Below, in pieces: positions 44,822 to 53,704 of a stretch of DNA of 64,000 bases; the stretch's first letter is position 1; every line of letters begins with the position of its first letter. Origin of the DNA: Cuneatibacter sp. NSJ-177. GTDB taxonomy: Bacteria > Bacillota > Clostridia > Lachnospirales > Lachnospiraceae. The notes under the pieces are model-generated. The model saw only the letters and a program-made list of their open reading frames with translations, was not told the DNA's origin and did no database searches. A program made the position numbers and the translations under genes. The stretch is from positions 124,001-188,000 of the forward strand of contig NZ_JALIFO010000001.1 in NCBI RefSeq assembly GCF_022867805.1, in the 5' to 3' direction.

Positions 44822-47188
44822 ATGGCATACGGTGAAAATGAGAACTCTGCCCAGGATCAGCGGGAGGAGGAGACCAGACAAGAGGAAGCCAGGCAGGAGC
44901 AGCGGGAACAGCAACAAGAGCAGCAGGACAGCCGGGAACTGGAGGCAAGCAGACAAGCAGCCGGAATTGCGGATGTGGATCCGGCATCAGCTTCTCCGAC
45001 GGAGGAGGAGGCCACACCGGGGAAATCCGGCCCCAGACAGCACCGGACCGGAAAGAGCACGGCCTATCTAAATGAGCTGGGCGCCATGGAAACGCAGCTG
45101 AAGGATTCTGAGAAATTTTTCCGGCGGTTTAAAGACAAGGTATGGCGCACTGCCGATGAGGAGAAGCAGGAGACCGCCCAGATGGATTTGCTCCGGGAGC
45201 GGGATAAAGTTTCCAACCTGGCTTATCGAATATCCGGCTACCGGGCAAAAGCCAAGGGGCGGAGAAGGGAAAGGCAGATCCTGCAAAAAGTGCAGAAGCT
45301 GCTGGACCGCTGCGATGCGGTGACAGGACAGTTTGACAGCTGTATGGACGCGGTAAAGGGGAGCATCACCGACCGAAAAACAGAGGATATCATCCGTCAG
45401 CTGGATAAACTGCGCCGGGAGCGCTGGGACGTGATGAAGGTGAAAAAGCCGAATTTTGCCCAGTACCGGAAGCTCTCCAGCTGGCTGGATTACATCGAGC
45501 TGCAGGCAAACCGTCTGGACGCGCCCATATCGGAAAAGGGGATCCGGCGCCAGAAATATCTGCGGGGAGAGATCGATTTTGACCGGGAACGCCTGAAAGC
45601 AGTCGGGGATAAGCTGTCTCCGGAAGATCAGAAGGAGATGAAGAAAAGACAGGAGAAATCAAAAATCCTGGAACAGGCCCTGAACACCAAGTACAACGTG
45701 GCCAGTCCGATTATCCGCCTGATCTGGAAGTCAAAAGCAGTCCAGGGGAAGCACAAAATAGAAAAAGAGCCGACCGGACTGGAAAAAGCCAAGGACAAAG
45801 TCACCTCCATCAAAGAAACGTGGGATGAAGTGAACGAGGATGTTTCCAGCGTGGCGGATCCCATTGTGGAGCATCAGACGGACGGAGAGACGGAATCCCT
45901 GGGAGATTGGCTGAAAGGGCACGCATCCACGGTGATCAAATGGCTGACCGGCAAGCTTCACCTGGATAAAGCGGCGGAAGAGGTCGGAGGGGTCATGGAC
46001 AAGGCCGAAGCGTTCAAAGAGAAACTGGATGAACTTTCGGATCTGTTCGAACCCCTGGTGTCGGCCGGAAAGTTCATCATGGGCATCGGCGATTTTATGA
46101 AGCAGGCCAAGGATATGTCTGCGGAGGAGATTCGGCGCAATATGGAATCTATTCTGGGAGACGGGCTAAATTTTGTGGTGTCGAATGTGCTGAAGCTGGT
46201 GGGGCTGTTTAAGCCCGTGCCCTTCCTCGGGGCGATCGCGGATCTTTTTGCAAACGCGGTAACCATTGTCCAGCAGGTGCTCCAGATGATTGACCGGCGG
46301 CATTACAAGAAAGAAGTCACGGTGAAAAAAGAACTGGGCAAAGCGCAGATGATGGAGAAAAAAGAAAAGTATGCCCAGGATCAGGATCTGAAAGATCTGA
46401 ATCTGTTTGGCTTTGCCGGCACACGGGAGGAGAGCAAGGGCTTCATCACCAAAAAAAAGATCAATGCAGCTCATATCCAAAACCAGAAGGATAAGGAGAA
46501 AGATCCAAGCACACTCACGCTTAAAGATCAGGCGGACGCCCTGGAAGCAGAGCTGGGCGGCAGCGGAAATATTTACGATCAGCTGAATGAGATGAAGCTG
46601 CGGAAAAACAGCGGCTTTTTGAGTGCGGAGGAAAAGCAGAAATATTATAAAATGAAAACCCTGACTCGGATCCGGGAGCACAAGGAGATGAAGGAAGACA
46701 AATATGTCAATGAAAAGCGGATCCGCCAGAATTGGGTCGATATCGCCCATGAAGGCGTGTCGGTGGTGGCTAATATCTGCGATCTGATTCCGGGCTACGG
46801 AACCGCCGTGTCCAAGGGCCTCAGCTTCGGAAATTCGGTGGCTAAAGTAGGGCATAAATACGGCACTAAGATCCGCCAGAAGTTCCGGGACTGGACCGGA
46901 TCGGAAAACTCCACGGAAAATAAAGCAATGCGGCGTTCTGCCATGGCGGAAAACATGTACAGCCAGATGCTGTACGTTTCCAACTATATGAAGGAGGAAG
47001 GCAGCACAGACCCGAAGGAGCAGCTATTTTCCGTGGGGGAAAACAGTGCGTCCAAAGTCAGCAAGCAGATGAATTACCTGGATATGATGGCCACGACGCT
47101 GAGCTACCAGTTCAGCAAGATGCTGGGGTCAGAGAATCAGGACGATCTGCTGGATCTGATGAGCAGCGCCTTCTCGCGGGAAGGCTGA
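44822..47188 (+). CDS. 788-residue cargo/effector or tape-measure candidate
   Basis: I do not recognise a known family. The first 80 residues are very polar (long Glu/Gln/Arg run, then Ser/Thr/Pro) and look disordered. The middle is a long helical, charged region. Two hydrophobic stretches stand out: VLKLVGLFKPVPFLGAIADL (near residue 470) and GVSVVANICDLIPGYGTAVS (near 655), both glycine-containing and amphipathic or membrane-active in look. The C-terminus is helical. It precedes a small chaperone-like gene and a DUF4280 tip gene, the usual order of cargo-chaperone-PAAR. A pore-forming cargo is one option and a tape measure another. AGAGGTGAG precedes the ATG. Confidence 0.6.
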   Translation: MAYGENENSAQDQREEETRQEEARQEQREQQQEQQDSRELEASRQAAGIADVDPASASPTEEEATPGKSGPRQHRTGKSTAYLNELGAMETQLKDSEKFFRRFKDKVWRTADEEKQETAQMDLLRERDKVSNLAYRISGYRAKAKGRRRERQILQKVQKLLDRCDAVTGQFDSCMDAVKGSITDRKTEDIIRQLDKLRRERWDVMKVKKPNFAQYRKLSSWLDYIELQANRLDAPISEKGIRRQKYLRGEIDFDRERLKAVGDKLSPEDQKEMKKRQEKSKILEQALNTKYNVASPIIRLIWKSKAVQGKHKIEKEPTGLEKAKDKVTSIKETWDEVNEDVSSVADPIVEHQTDGETESLGDWLKGHASTVIKWLTGKLHLDKAAEEVGGVMDKAEAFKEKLDELSDLFEPLVSAGKFIMGIGDFMKQAKDMSAEEIRRNMESILGDGLNFVVSNVLKLVGLFKPVPFLGAIADLFANAVTIVQQVLQMIDRRHYKKEVTVKKELGKAQMMEKKEKYAQDQDLKDLNLFGFAGTREESKGFITKKKINAAHIQNQKDKEKDPSTLTLKDQADALEAELGGSGNIYDQLNEMKLRKNSGFLSAEEKQKYYKMKTLTRIREHKEMKEDKYVNEKRIRQNWVDIAHEGVSVVANICDLIPGYGTAVSKGLSFGNSVAKVGHKYGTKIRQKFRDWTGSENSTENKAMRRSAMAENMYSQMLYVSNYMKEEGSTDPKEQLFSVGENSASKVSKQMNYLDMMATTLSYQFSKMLGSENQDDLLDLMSSAFSREG

Positions 47189-47203
47189 GGAAAGGAGTAA
47201 CAT

Positions 47204-47764
47204 ATGGCAGTGATGGGACGGGAGGAACAGCTCCACCATTTTGAGAGACTGAAACATTTTATTGACGGGACCGGGCTGACTGCGGAAATTTTGGAGGAGA
47301 ACCCGGCGGTGCCGGCCCTTTCCCTCCTGATCGGAATTCCGTCGGAAGAACCGGAGGAAAACGGGGTGGAACGGTTTTTGGTGATGAACCATATTCCGGT
47401 GGAGGAGAAGAATTCCAGATATACCTATTATTTTCACCTCCTGTCCGAGATTCCGCTGGAAGCCGGGGCACTTGACACCGAGCCGGTGATGCTGGCGGTC
47501 AACGCCATGAACGCGGTGACGAATGTCGGGCATTTTGTGTACACGCGGGCGGATGAAAAGAAGGCAAGGGTTCAGATGCGTTACACCATTGCAGCGGACG
47601 TGGAAGAAAGCCTGCCCGGAAGCGTGCTGTACGAGTGTGTGGACTTTATCTTTTCCGCCTGCAGCGTGATGGAGGAAATCCTGGAAGGCATTGCCGCCGG
47701 GATGCCTCTTCCGGAGATTTTTGCGGCGGAGGGAATTGAGAGGGGGACGTTGGGATGGGGATGA
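47204..47764 (+). CDS. YbjN-like, possible cargo chaperone
   Basis: The 186-residue acidic protein has an alternating strand and helix pattern resembling the YbjN / type III chaperone-like fold: ERFLVMNHIPVEEKNSRYTYY (in part), LSEIPLEAGALDTEPVMLAVNAMN (in part), then a long helical C-terminus. No catalytic motif is visible. It lies 15 nt after the 788-residue gene and overlaps the DUF4280 gene by 10 bp. That context and its small acidic character suggest a dedicated chaperone for cargo or tip, but the family assignment is tentative. GGAAAGGAG precedes the ATG. Confidence 0.55.
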   Translation: MAVMGREEQLHHFERLKHFIDGTGLTAEILEENPAVPALSLLIGIPSEEPEENGVERFLVMNHIPVEEKNSRYTYYFHLLSEIPLEAGALDTEPVMLAVNAMNAVTNVGHFVYTRADEKKARVQMRYTIAADVEESLPGSVLYECVDFIFSACSVMEEILEGIAAGMPLPEIFAAEGIERGTLGWG

Positions 47765-48141
47765 TGGTCTGCGGGGGCGCCATGTGCATGTGCAGCTTTG
47801 GCATGGCCCCGTCCTCCCTGGTGGTTACCCCGGAGAACCGGTTGTTAACCGGCGCTCCGGCGGCCACAATTATGGATCATGTTCCGCTAAAAAATATTTT
47901 GCCTTTTGGCATGTGCTCATCTCTGGCGAACCCCACTGTGGCGTCCGCCACGGCGGCTGCCCTGGGCGTTTTGACCCCGATGCCCTGCATTCCAGTCACC
48001 CAGGCGCCTTGGGCTCCAGGATGCCCAACCGTGCTGGTCAATGGAAAACCGGCGCTGAACAATACCTCAAAGCTGATCTGTAATTGGGGCGGTGTGATCC
48101 AGATCACGGTTCCGGGGACGGCGGGTATCTTAATTCCCTGA
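47755..48141 (+). CDS. DUF4280 PAAR-like tip protein
   Basis: The 128-residue Cys-rich, glycine- and proline-rich protein begins MVCGGAMCMCSFGMAPSSLVV, shortened here, and includes TGAPAATIMDHVPLKNILPFG and CSSLANPTVASATAAALG. It ends with a CNWGGVIQITVPGTAG strand. This is the DUF4280/DUF4150-type PAAR-like fold, which closes the spike tip of VgrG-like trimers and can carry cargo. Several near-invariant cysteines could bind zinc. The start at 47755 overlaps the preceding gene; ATGs at 47761 and 47764 are alternatives. It is the last gene of the CIS operon; a 71-nt gap follows. Confidence 0.88.
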   Translation: MGMMVCGGAMCMCSFGMAPSSLVVTPENRLLTGAPAATIMDHVPLKNILPFGMCSSLANPTVASATAAALGVLTPMPCIPVTQAPWAPGCPTVLVNGKPALNNTSKLICNWGGVIQITVPGTAGILIP

Positions 48142-48212
48142 ATGGGGAATCACTGTTTTACTCTGGTTATGGAGCAGGGGTGGAACGAAGGTAGAGAGAA
48201 AGACGTAAACAG

Positions 48213-48878
48213 ATGCAAAAAGTAAAGCTGAAAGATTTTAACAACCTGGCAAAAACGTTAAGCCTAAATTTTTATCATTTTTGTTATGCAGAGCAGACGA
48301 ATGTGTTGGAAGATTTTATCAGGCGCCGGAATTCCTGCTATGCGGCGGAACCCTTAAAGCGTATGATGCGGGAGGTGGCGGATGCGATTGGGGCCGTGGT
48401 TTTAAATACCTCGGTCCAGGATTACCTCCCCTATGGGGCCAGCGCTGCGGTGCTGGTGGCGGAGCATCCGTTGGATGCGGCCATGCACTTGGATAAAAGC
48501 CATTTGACGGTTCACACTTACCCGGAAATCTGTTCGGAGAAACATATGGCGTCCTTCCGGCTTGATATGGAGGTGTCCACTTGCGGTTGCCTGCTGCCCT
48601 GCTCGGTATTGGAATTTTTGATGGAGCGCATTCGGCCGGATCTGGCCTGGGTGGACTACCGGGTCCGGGGGTTTACCAGGGATGAACAGGGGGCGATCTG
48701 TCTGGCGGATGGCTTGCCAGAGTCGGCCCGCGATCTGCTGTCGGAAAAGACGGCGGGTTTGTACGAGAAAAAGGTAATCGCAGCGCCGGAACTTTCCTAT
48801 TTTCATATGAAATTAAAACGCAAAGATAACGGGATGTCCGCGGAACTGCTGCGGGAGCTTTCCTTGATGTTTCAATAG
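48213..48878 (+). CDS. speD: S-adenosylmethionine decarboxylase proenzyme (SpeD, E. coli type)
   Basis: SpeD makes decarboxylated SAM, the aminopropyl donor for spermidine. The 221-residue protein contains LDKSHLTVHTYPE, where cleavage between Lys95 and Ser96 would create the pyruvoyl group. FRLDMEVSTCGCLLPCSVLEFL and WVDYRVRGFTRDEQG are conserved with the E. coli enzyme. At 221 residues it is shorter than the about 264 of E. coli, lacking part of the C-terminal region. speE follows 16 nt later, completing the pathway. The ribosome site is weak. Confidence 0.92.
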   Translation: MQKVKLKDFNNLAKTLSLNFYHFCYAEQTNVLEDFIRRRNSCYAAEPLKRMMREVADAIGAVVLNTSVQDYLPYGASAAVLVAEHPLDAAMHLDKSHLTVHTYPEICSEKHMASFRLDMEVSTCGCLLPCSVLEFLMERIRPDLAWVDYRVRGFTRDEQGAICLADGLPESARDLLSEKTAGLYEKKVIAAPELSYFHMKLKRKDNGMSAELLRELSLMFQ

Positions 48879-48894
48879 AGCTGGGGAGATCAAT

Positions 48895-49767
48895 ATGGAA
48901 CGATGGTTTACAGAATATTATACCGGAAACACCCGGTTTGAGATTGCATATACGGAAAAATTGATGGAGGAGCAGTCGCCCTTCCAGAAAATCGAGGTCT
49001 TTCAGACGGATGATTTCGGGAAAATCCTGGTCATCGACGGGTATTTGATGATCACGGAGAAAGACGAATTCATCTATCACGAAATGTTGGTTCATGTGCC
49101 GATGGCGGTGCATCCGAATGCGGGACAGGTATTGGTGATCGGCGGAGGAGACGGCGGAGCAGTCCGGGAACTCTTGCGGTATCCGGAAATTCAGACGATC
49201 GACCTGGTGGAGATCGATGAGCGGGTAGTAAAAGCCTGCCGGAAATATTTCCCGGAAATCTCCGGAGGACTGGGCGATCCCAGAGTAAGCTGCCACTACC
49301 AGGATGGAACCGTATTTATCAAAGAGAAAAAGAAAACCTATGATTTGATTCTGATCGACTCCACCGATCCGGTCGGACCGGGAGAGGGCCTTTTTGGAAA
49401 AGAATTTTATCAAAATTGCAGCGATGCGTTGAAGGAAAACGGAATTCTGGTGAATCAGCACGAAAGCCCCTATTATCCCGGAGACCGCCGCTCGATGCTG
49501 CGGGCTCATCAGCGGCTGCAGGAGGTGTTTCCTCTGGCTGAAGTATATCATTTTCACATGCCGACTTATGCCTCCGGCCTGTGGCTGTTCGGTTTTGCTT
49601 CCAAGGGGCTGCATCCGGTAAAAGATGCGGACTTTGAGGCCTGGCAAGAGAGGAAGATATCGACCGGCTACTATAACCCGGACATTCATCGGGCCGCCTT
49701 TGCCCTTCCTAATTTCTTAAAACAGCAACTGGAGGGGACCGGCACAAAAGGATGGTGCCTGTTATGA
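48895..49767 (+). CDS. speE: spermidine synthase
   Basis: The 290-residue aminopropyltransferase uses decarboxylated SAM and putrescine. Motifs are WFTEYYTGNTRFEI and LVIDGYLMITEKDEFIYHEML at the start, then the Rossmann motif VLVIGGGDGGAVREL, VEIDERVVKACRKYF, and DLILIDSTDPVGPGEGLF with the catalytic Asp. The C-terminal TYASGLWLFGFASK is typical. It is the second gene of the speD-speE pair. Its stop overlaps the next start as ATGA (49764-49767). Confidence 0.96.
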   Translation: MERWFTEYYTGNTRFEIAYTEKLMEEQSPFQKIEVFQTDDFGKILVIDGYLMITEKDEFIYHEMLVHVPMAVHPNAGQVLVIGGGDGGAVRELLRYPEIQTIDLVEIDERVVKACRKYFPEISGGLGDPRVSCHYQDGTVFIKEKKKTYDLILIDSTDPVGPGEGLFGKEFYQNCSDALKENGILVNQHESPYYPGDRRSMLRAHQRLQEVFPLAEVYHFHMPTYASGLWLFGFASKGLHPVKDADFEAWQERKISTGYYNPDIHRAAFALPNFLKQQLEGTGTKGWCLL

Positions 49768-50732
49768 CGGCTTCGATGACTGCCTCCTTCCGATTCCCCT
49801 GGCAAAGATATGGATTCCGCAAGTTTACCCTGGAGGACCGGGAACTCTTGGAGCGCCATCTGGAGGATATTCCGGGAAATTTATCCTCCTATACCTGCTT
49901 TTCTTCCTTAATTTTATGGGATGACTGGACGAGGGTATATTGCAGGGAAAACGGCTCCTATCTCTGCCTGCTTTTGGAGGAGGGGCCCAGCGACCAGTGG
50001 CAGGTCATGCCGCCTTTGGGACCCTACGACGAGGAACATTTTGAAGAACTTTCCGCATTGTTTTTGGAGTTGGAGCGGATGTTTCAGGAGAATGGACTTT
50101 CTTTTTCCTGCTGTGAGATCAAGGACTGGATGCTTCCCTATCTCAAGCGGATGGGGTTGCAGTGGGAATTTTATTATGGAAGGGAAAACAGCGATTATCT
50201 GTACCGAAAGGAAGATTTTTGCAAAGCCCTGGAAAATCCGAAGGTACGGTACAATATCCGCTATTTGCTCCGGAAGTCCAATCCAATGCTTACGGAATTC
50301 CGGCAGGAAGACGCCGGTCTCTATGTGGAAGTCCTGGAGAAGGTTTTCTGTGACCGTCATTCCTGTGGAGAGTGTACGGAAGGGTGTCAGAAAAAAGTGC
50401 TGCTCCGAACGCTTGCCAATCATGAAAGGTTGGGAATTTATGGATTCCTGGTTTCCGTGGGAGACAGGCCGGTGGGATATACCGCTGTCGCACGGGTCGG
50501 GGACAGTTTAATATACCAGGCATTGAAACAGGTCCATGGAATCCGGGGATTAGCGGAGTGGATGCGGGAGCAGGCACTTCTTCGATATGGGGACAACATC
50601 CGTCTCATCAATTATACCGAGGATATGGGGCGGGAAGGATTGCGGAGACACAAACAGAATCTGGCGGTCTATCAACTGTCCCATAACTACGAGTGCGAAA
50701 CAGCCGGTCAAGGCAGGGAGGAAGGAAAATGA
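49764..50732 (+). CDS. DUF2156-containing GNAT-like protein (phosphatidylglycerol lysyltransferase C-terminal type)
   Basis: The 322-residue soluble protein matches the DUF2156 fold: two GNAT-like halves as in MprF and aminoacyl-tRNA-dependent transferases, but without the MprF membrane domain. Visible signatures are FSSLILWDDWTRVYCRENGSYL (in part), RYNIRYLLRKSNPM, GRPVGYTAVARVGDSLIYQALKQVHGIRG (in part) and LINYTEDMGREGLRRHKQNL (in part), the last resembling the 'N...D.G...LR..K' motif. A Cys-rich patch (CDRHSCGECTEGCQK) near residue 205 is unusual. I start at 49764, where ATGA couples it to speE; an upstream in-frame ATG at 49752 also exists. The substrate is unknown. Confidence 0.82.
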   Translation: MTASMTASFRFPWQRYGFRKFTLEDRELLERHLEDIPGNLSSYTCFSSLILWDDWTRVYCRENGSYLCLLLEEGPSDQWQVMPPLGPYDEEHFEELSALFLELERMFQENGLSFSCCEIKDWMLPYLKRMGLQWEFYYGRENSDYLYRKEDFCKALENPKVRYNIRYLLRKSNPMLTEFRQEDAGLYVEVLEKVFCDRHSCGECTEGCQKKVLLRTLANHERLGIYGFLVSVGDRPVGYTAVARVGDSLIYQALKQVHGIRGLAEWMREQALLRYGDNIRLINYTEDMGREGLRRHKQNLAVYQLSHNYECETAGQGREEGK

Positions 50733-53704
50733 AGAAAAAAGCAGTGGCGGCGGTGGTTCTGCTGATTCTCTGCGGAGTTGCTATTTTGATGAACCGGGAC
50801 TGGTGGGGCGTGAATCCGTTCCAGCCGGTGACGGTGGGCGATGTGGTTTTGGCCGTACAGGATGAGAGCGGCAGAAAAACAGTGGCCGATGACTCCGGGA
50901 TGCGTCTGACCGGAATCGAGGCGGACGGAACGGTTCGCTATTCCCTAGCCAGCAGCCAGAAAGATGATGAGAAAGGTTTTTATATTATCAAAAATATGGC
51001 GGCCGGCGGGGACGGTTCCGTTTATCTGCTGGATAAGATCTGTGAAGACGGGGAATGGACCGCCAAAGAGGCGGTAAAAAAGGTTTCACCGGATGGAAAA
51101 TCTATCCAGGTACTGTATGAGAAAGAATATGAGGATCAGGTTTTTTCCGGAAACCTTCTAAACCTACAGGATCAAAACGGCGTTCTCTATGTGATGGAAA
51201 CCTCGGAGGATGGGTTGACGGCGGTGGATGTGACTTCACCGGATCAGTCGGCCTTTTTTCCGTATAAAGATGCGGATCAGATGTTTCGAAAATGTCTGTT
51301 CGGGCCGGACGGAGACTTGACGGTCATTCTCCAGACCGGTCAGATCGTGAACATAGACCGGGAAGGAACCGTAAAGACCCTCTATGACCGGAGCGAGGAG
51401 ACGGAAAAACGGATTCCTTGGTCTTTCAGCTATGGACCGGACGGAACGATGTTTGTCACGGATATCTGGAACCGGGAGGTCTGCCGCCTGGAAGAGGGAC
51501 GGCTCCTGCCCTGCCTGTTCGCGGATGAGGCAGTCGGAGAGGCGTTCACGGTATCTTTGGAGAAAGCCAAGGAAACCAACATCTACTATCAGGTGGAGGC
51601 GGACCACGGACTTATCACCTGCAATACGGAAAGCATCGGCTGGATGGAGGGAGAAGAGTATCAGGCAGAATGTGACTTCTCTTTTGCACCGGGACTTATG
51701 GCAAGGGGAATCCTTTTTTGGATTTCCGCGGCCTACGCGGTTCTCTTTGCCGTGGCTGCTGCGGTTTGGGGGATCCGGTATTTGATTCGAAAAGGATCCA
51801 ATGTTGCAAAAATCAGCCTTCTCGTGGTGGGAGGGACTGCAGTTTTGACGCTGGTGTTTGCCTTAATCGTTGTGAAAAATATTGAAGAGCGGCTTTCCGG
51901 CGAAGTTTTGAAAAGGGCCAACGCCATTGCGGAGATGACGGCTAAGTCCATTCCGGTCGATGCGCTTTTCGCTCTTCAAGGACCGGAAGATTACGGATCG
52001 GAAGCCTATGAGACGATCCGAAGCATCGTGCAGGAGAGTTTTACCGGCAGCGATGGATCTCTATCCGACATGTACTGTGTCCTCTATACCTTGGACGAGG
52101 ATGTGGTGGTGACCCGCTTCATGCTGGAGGAGACCAGCGGTTCCGCCTACATGAACGAGTGGGACAGCTATGCGGAGAAAGAGATTTTAGAAAGCGGGGA
52201 AAGCGATTACTATACGACGAGCACCAGCGACGGCTTCTTTGTCTTTGACCTGACGCCGATTGTGGACGGCGATGGCAAAAGTGTCGGCCTGGTCGAAGTC
52301 GGAAAAGATATGAACACGCTGAAAGAGGAGAATGCCCAGCTAATCCGAGAACTTTACCTGAGTGTAATTGCTCTGGCGGTGGTGCTATTGATGATCGGCT
52401 TTGAGCTGCTTGTATTTGTGGAAGGCCGGAGGGAATACCGGATCCGGAAGGAAAAAGATCCGCACGCTCCGGTTTCTGTGGATATGCTTCGACTGATTGT
52501 TTTTATCGTCTTTTTTATCATCAACATTCCCACCGGATTCATGGCGATCTATGCGACACAGCTGGCGGGGACATCGGTGGTTTCAAACATTCCCACCTCG
52601 ATTTTGGCGGCGATTCCGATCTCGGCCGAGGTGTTGACCGGAGCTCTTTTTTCCGTCTGGGGTGGCTTTTTTATCCGAAAGATGGGACATAGAAAAGCCG
52701 GCATCTTCGGCGGGATCCTGTTTACCGTGGGGCTTGGGCTTCGGTTTTTGCCGAACCTTTGGCTGCTGACCTTGGGAAGCGCGGTTCAGGGCTGCGGCTG
52801 GGGGATCATACTTTTGATCATCAATGTGATGATCGCGGAGAGGAATACGGAGGATGTCCGGCAGAGAGGCTTTACCGGCTACAATATTGCCTGCCAGAAT
52901 GGAGTCAACGCCGGTGTTGTGTTCGGCGGCTTTCTGCTGAACTGGCTGAGTTACCGGCAGGTTTTCTTTACCGCAGCGGTTCTCAGTGTTATCGTGTTGG
53001 TTTTTGTACATGCGTATTTCAGCAACGTGTTCTCCGCACAGAAAGAAAAGGAGGAAGCTTCCCGGATTTCTTTCTGGAAATTCTTTTTCTCGCCGCGGGT
53101 ATTTTTCTACTTTATCGGCATTTTGCTTCCGATTGTGGCGGGTGGATATTATCTGAATTACCTGTATCCGGTAATCGGGGAAAGCCTGGGTATGGCGGAA
53201 AGCCACATTGGATATTCCTATCTGCTCAACAGCCTTTGCATCATGCTCTTTGGAAGCATTCTGACCAACCTGCTGTCCAGGCGTTTGGGCCGGAAGCCTT
53301 CGATGATTTTAGCCTCTGTGATTTATGCCGGGACTTTCTTGATGGTGGGGCTTTCCCCCAGCGTGCCGGTTTTAATGATCGCACTGGTCACTCTCGGAAT
53401 CTCGGACAGCTTCGGCATGTCGATCCAGGCGGCTTATTTTACGAACTTGCCGGAGGTGAAAGAATACGGCTATGAAAAATCCATGGGGATTTCCAATCTG
53501 GTGGAAAATCTGGCGGAGATCGGAGGTTCCTTCCTCTTTGGCTATGTGCTGGTGATCGGGTTAAAGGAAGGTCTGATGCTGGTCGCGGTTCTGGTGTTAA
53601 TTCTTGCGCTGATCTTCGGAGTGGTGGGCAATGGCAGACGGAGAAGGAGAACGGGCCCGGCAGGCTGGTTGTCCGGAGACGGTAAGGAGGTGGCGGATTC
53701 ATGA
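50729..53704 (+). CDS. MFS transporter fused to N-terminal propeller-like and Cache-like sensor domains
   Basis: The 991-residue membrane protein starts with a signal-anchor helix (AVAAVVLLILCGVAILM, residues 4-20). An extracytoplasmic region follows (about 30-300) with repeated DG-containing blades (DGSVYLLD, NGVLYVMET, GPDGTMFVTD), reminiscent of NHL/beta-propeller repeats. Two membrane helices (about 320-375), a Cache-like extracytoplasmic domain (about 380-535) and another helix lead into a 12-helix MFS domain (about 585-970) with GFFIRKMGHRKAG as motif A. Helix count and positive-inside residues give a consistent topology. The start at 50729 has GGAGGAAGG upstream. It overlaps the cyclase-like gene by ATGA, so the two probably work as one signalling unit. 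The substrate is unknown. Confidence 0.8.
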   Translation: MKKKAVAAVVLLILCGVAILMNRDWWGVNPFQPVTVGDVVLAVQDESGRKTVADDSGMRLTGIEADGTVRYSLASSQKDDEKGFYIIKNMAAGGDGSVYLLDKICEDGEWTAKEAVKKVSPDGKSIQVLYEKEYEDQVFSGNLLNLQDQNGVLYVMETSEDGLTAVDVTSPDQSAFFPYKDADQMFRKCLFGPDGDLTVILQTGQIVNIDREGTVKTLYDRSEETEKRIPWSFSYGPDGTMFVTDIWNREVCRLEEGRLLPCLFADEAVGEAFTVSLEKAKETNIYYQVEADHGLITCNTESIGWMEGEEYQAECDFSFAPGLMARGILFWISAAYAVLFAVAAAVWGIRYLIRKGSNVAKISLLVVGGTAVLTLVFALIVVKNIEERLSGEVLKRANAIAEMTAKSIPVDALFALQGPEDYGSEAYETIRSIVQESFTGSDGSLSDMYCVLYTLDEDVVVTRFMLEETSGSAYMNEWDSYAEKEILESGESDYYTTSTSDGFFVFDLTPIVDGDGKSVGLVEVGKDMNTLKEENAQLIRELYLSVIALAVVLLMIGFELLVFVEGRREYRIRKEKDPHAPVSVDMLRLIVFIVFFIINIPTGFMAIYATQLAGTSVVSNIPTSILAAIPISAEVLTGALFSVWGGFFIRKMGHRKAGIFGGILFTVGLGLRFLPNLWLLTLGSAVQGCGWGIILLIINVMIAERNTEDVRQRGFTGYNIACQNGVNAGVVFGGFLLNWLSYRQVFFTAAVLSVIVLVFVHAYFSNVFSAQKEKEEASRISFWKFFFSPRVFFYFIGILLPIVAGGYYLNYLYPVIGESLGMAESHIGYSYLLNSLCIMLFGSILTNLLSRRLGRKPSMILASVIYAGTFLMVGLSPSVPVLMIALVTLGISDSFGMSIQAAYFTNLPEVKEYGYEKSMGISNLVENLAEIGGSFLFGYVLVIGLKEGLMLVAVLVLILALIFGVVGNGRRRRRTGPAGWLSGDGKEVADS

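Noticed and set aside
13358-48141. Defective prophage
   Set aside because: Tail-type proteins are present, but no capsid, portal, terminase, replication, lysis or integrase genes are seen. AAA+ ATPases, DUF4255 and DUF4280 proteins point to an injection system cluster.
13358-48141. Classical type VI secretion
   Set aside because: No TssJ/L/M membrane complex, no ClpV with its N-domain and no separate TssB/TssC pair; the sheath is a single protein and the tube is of Afp type.
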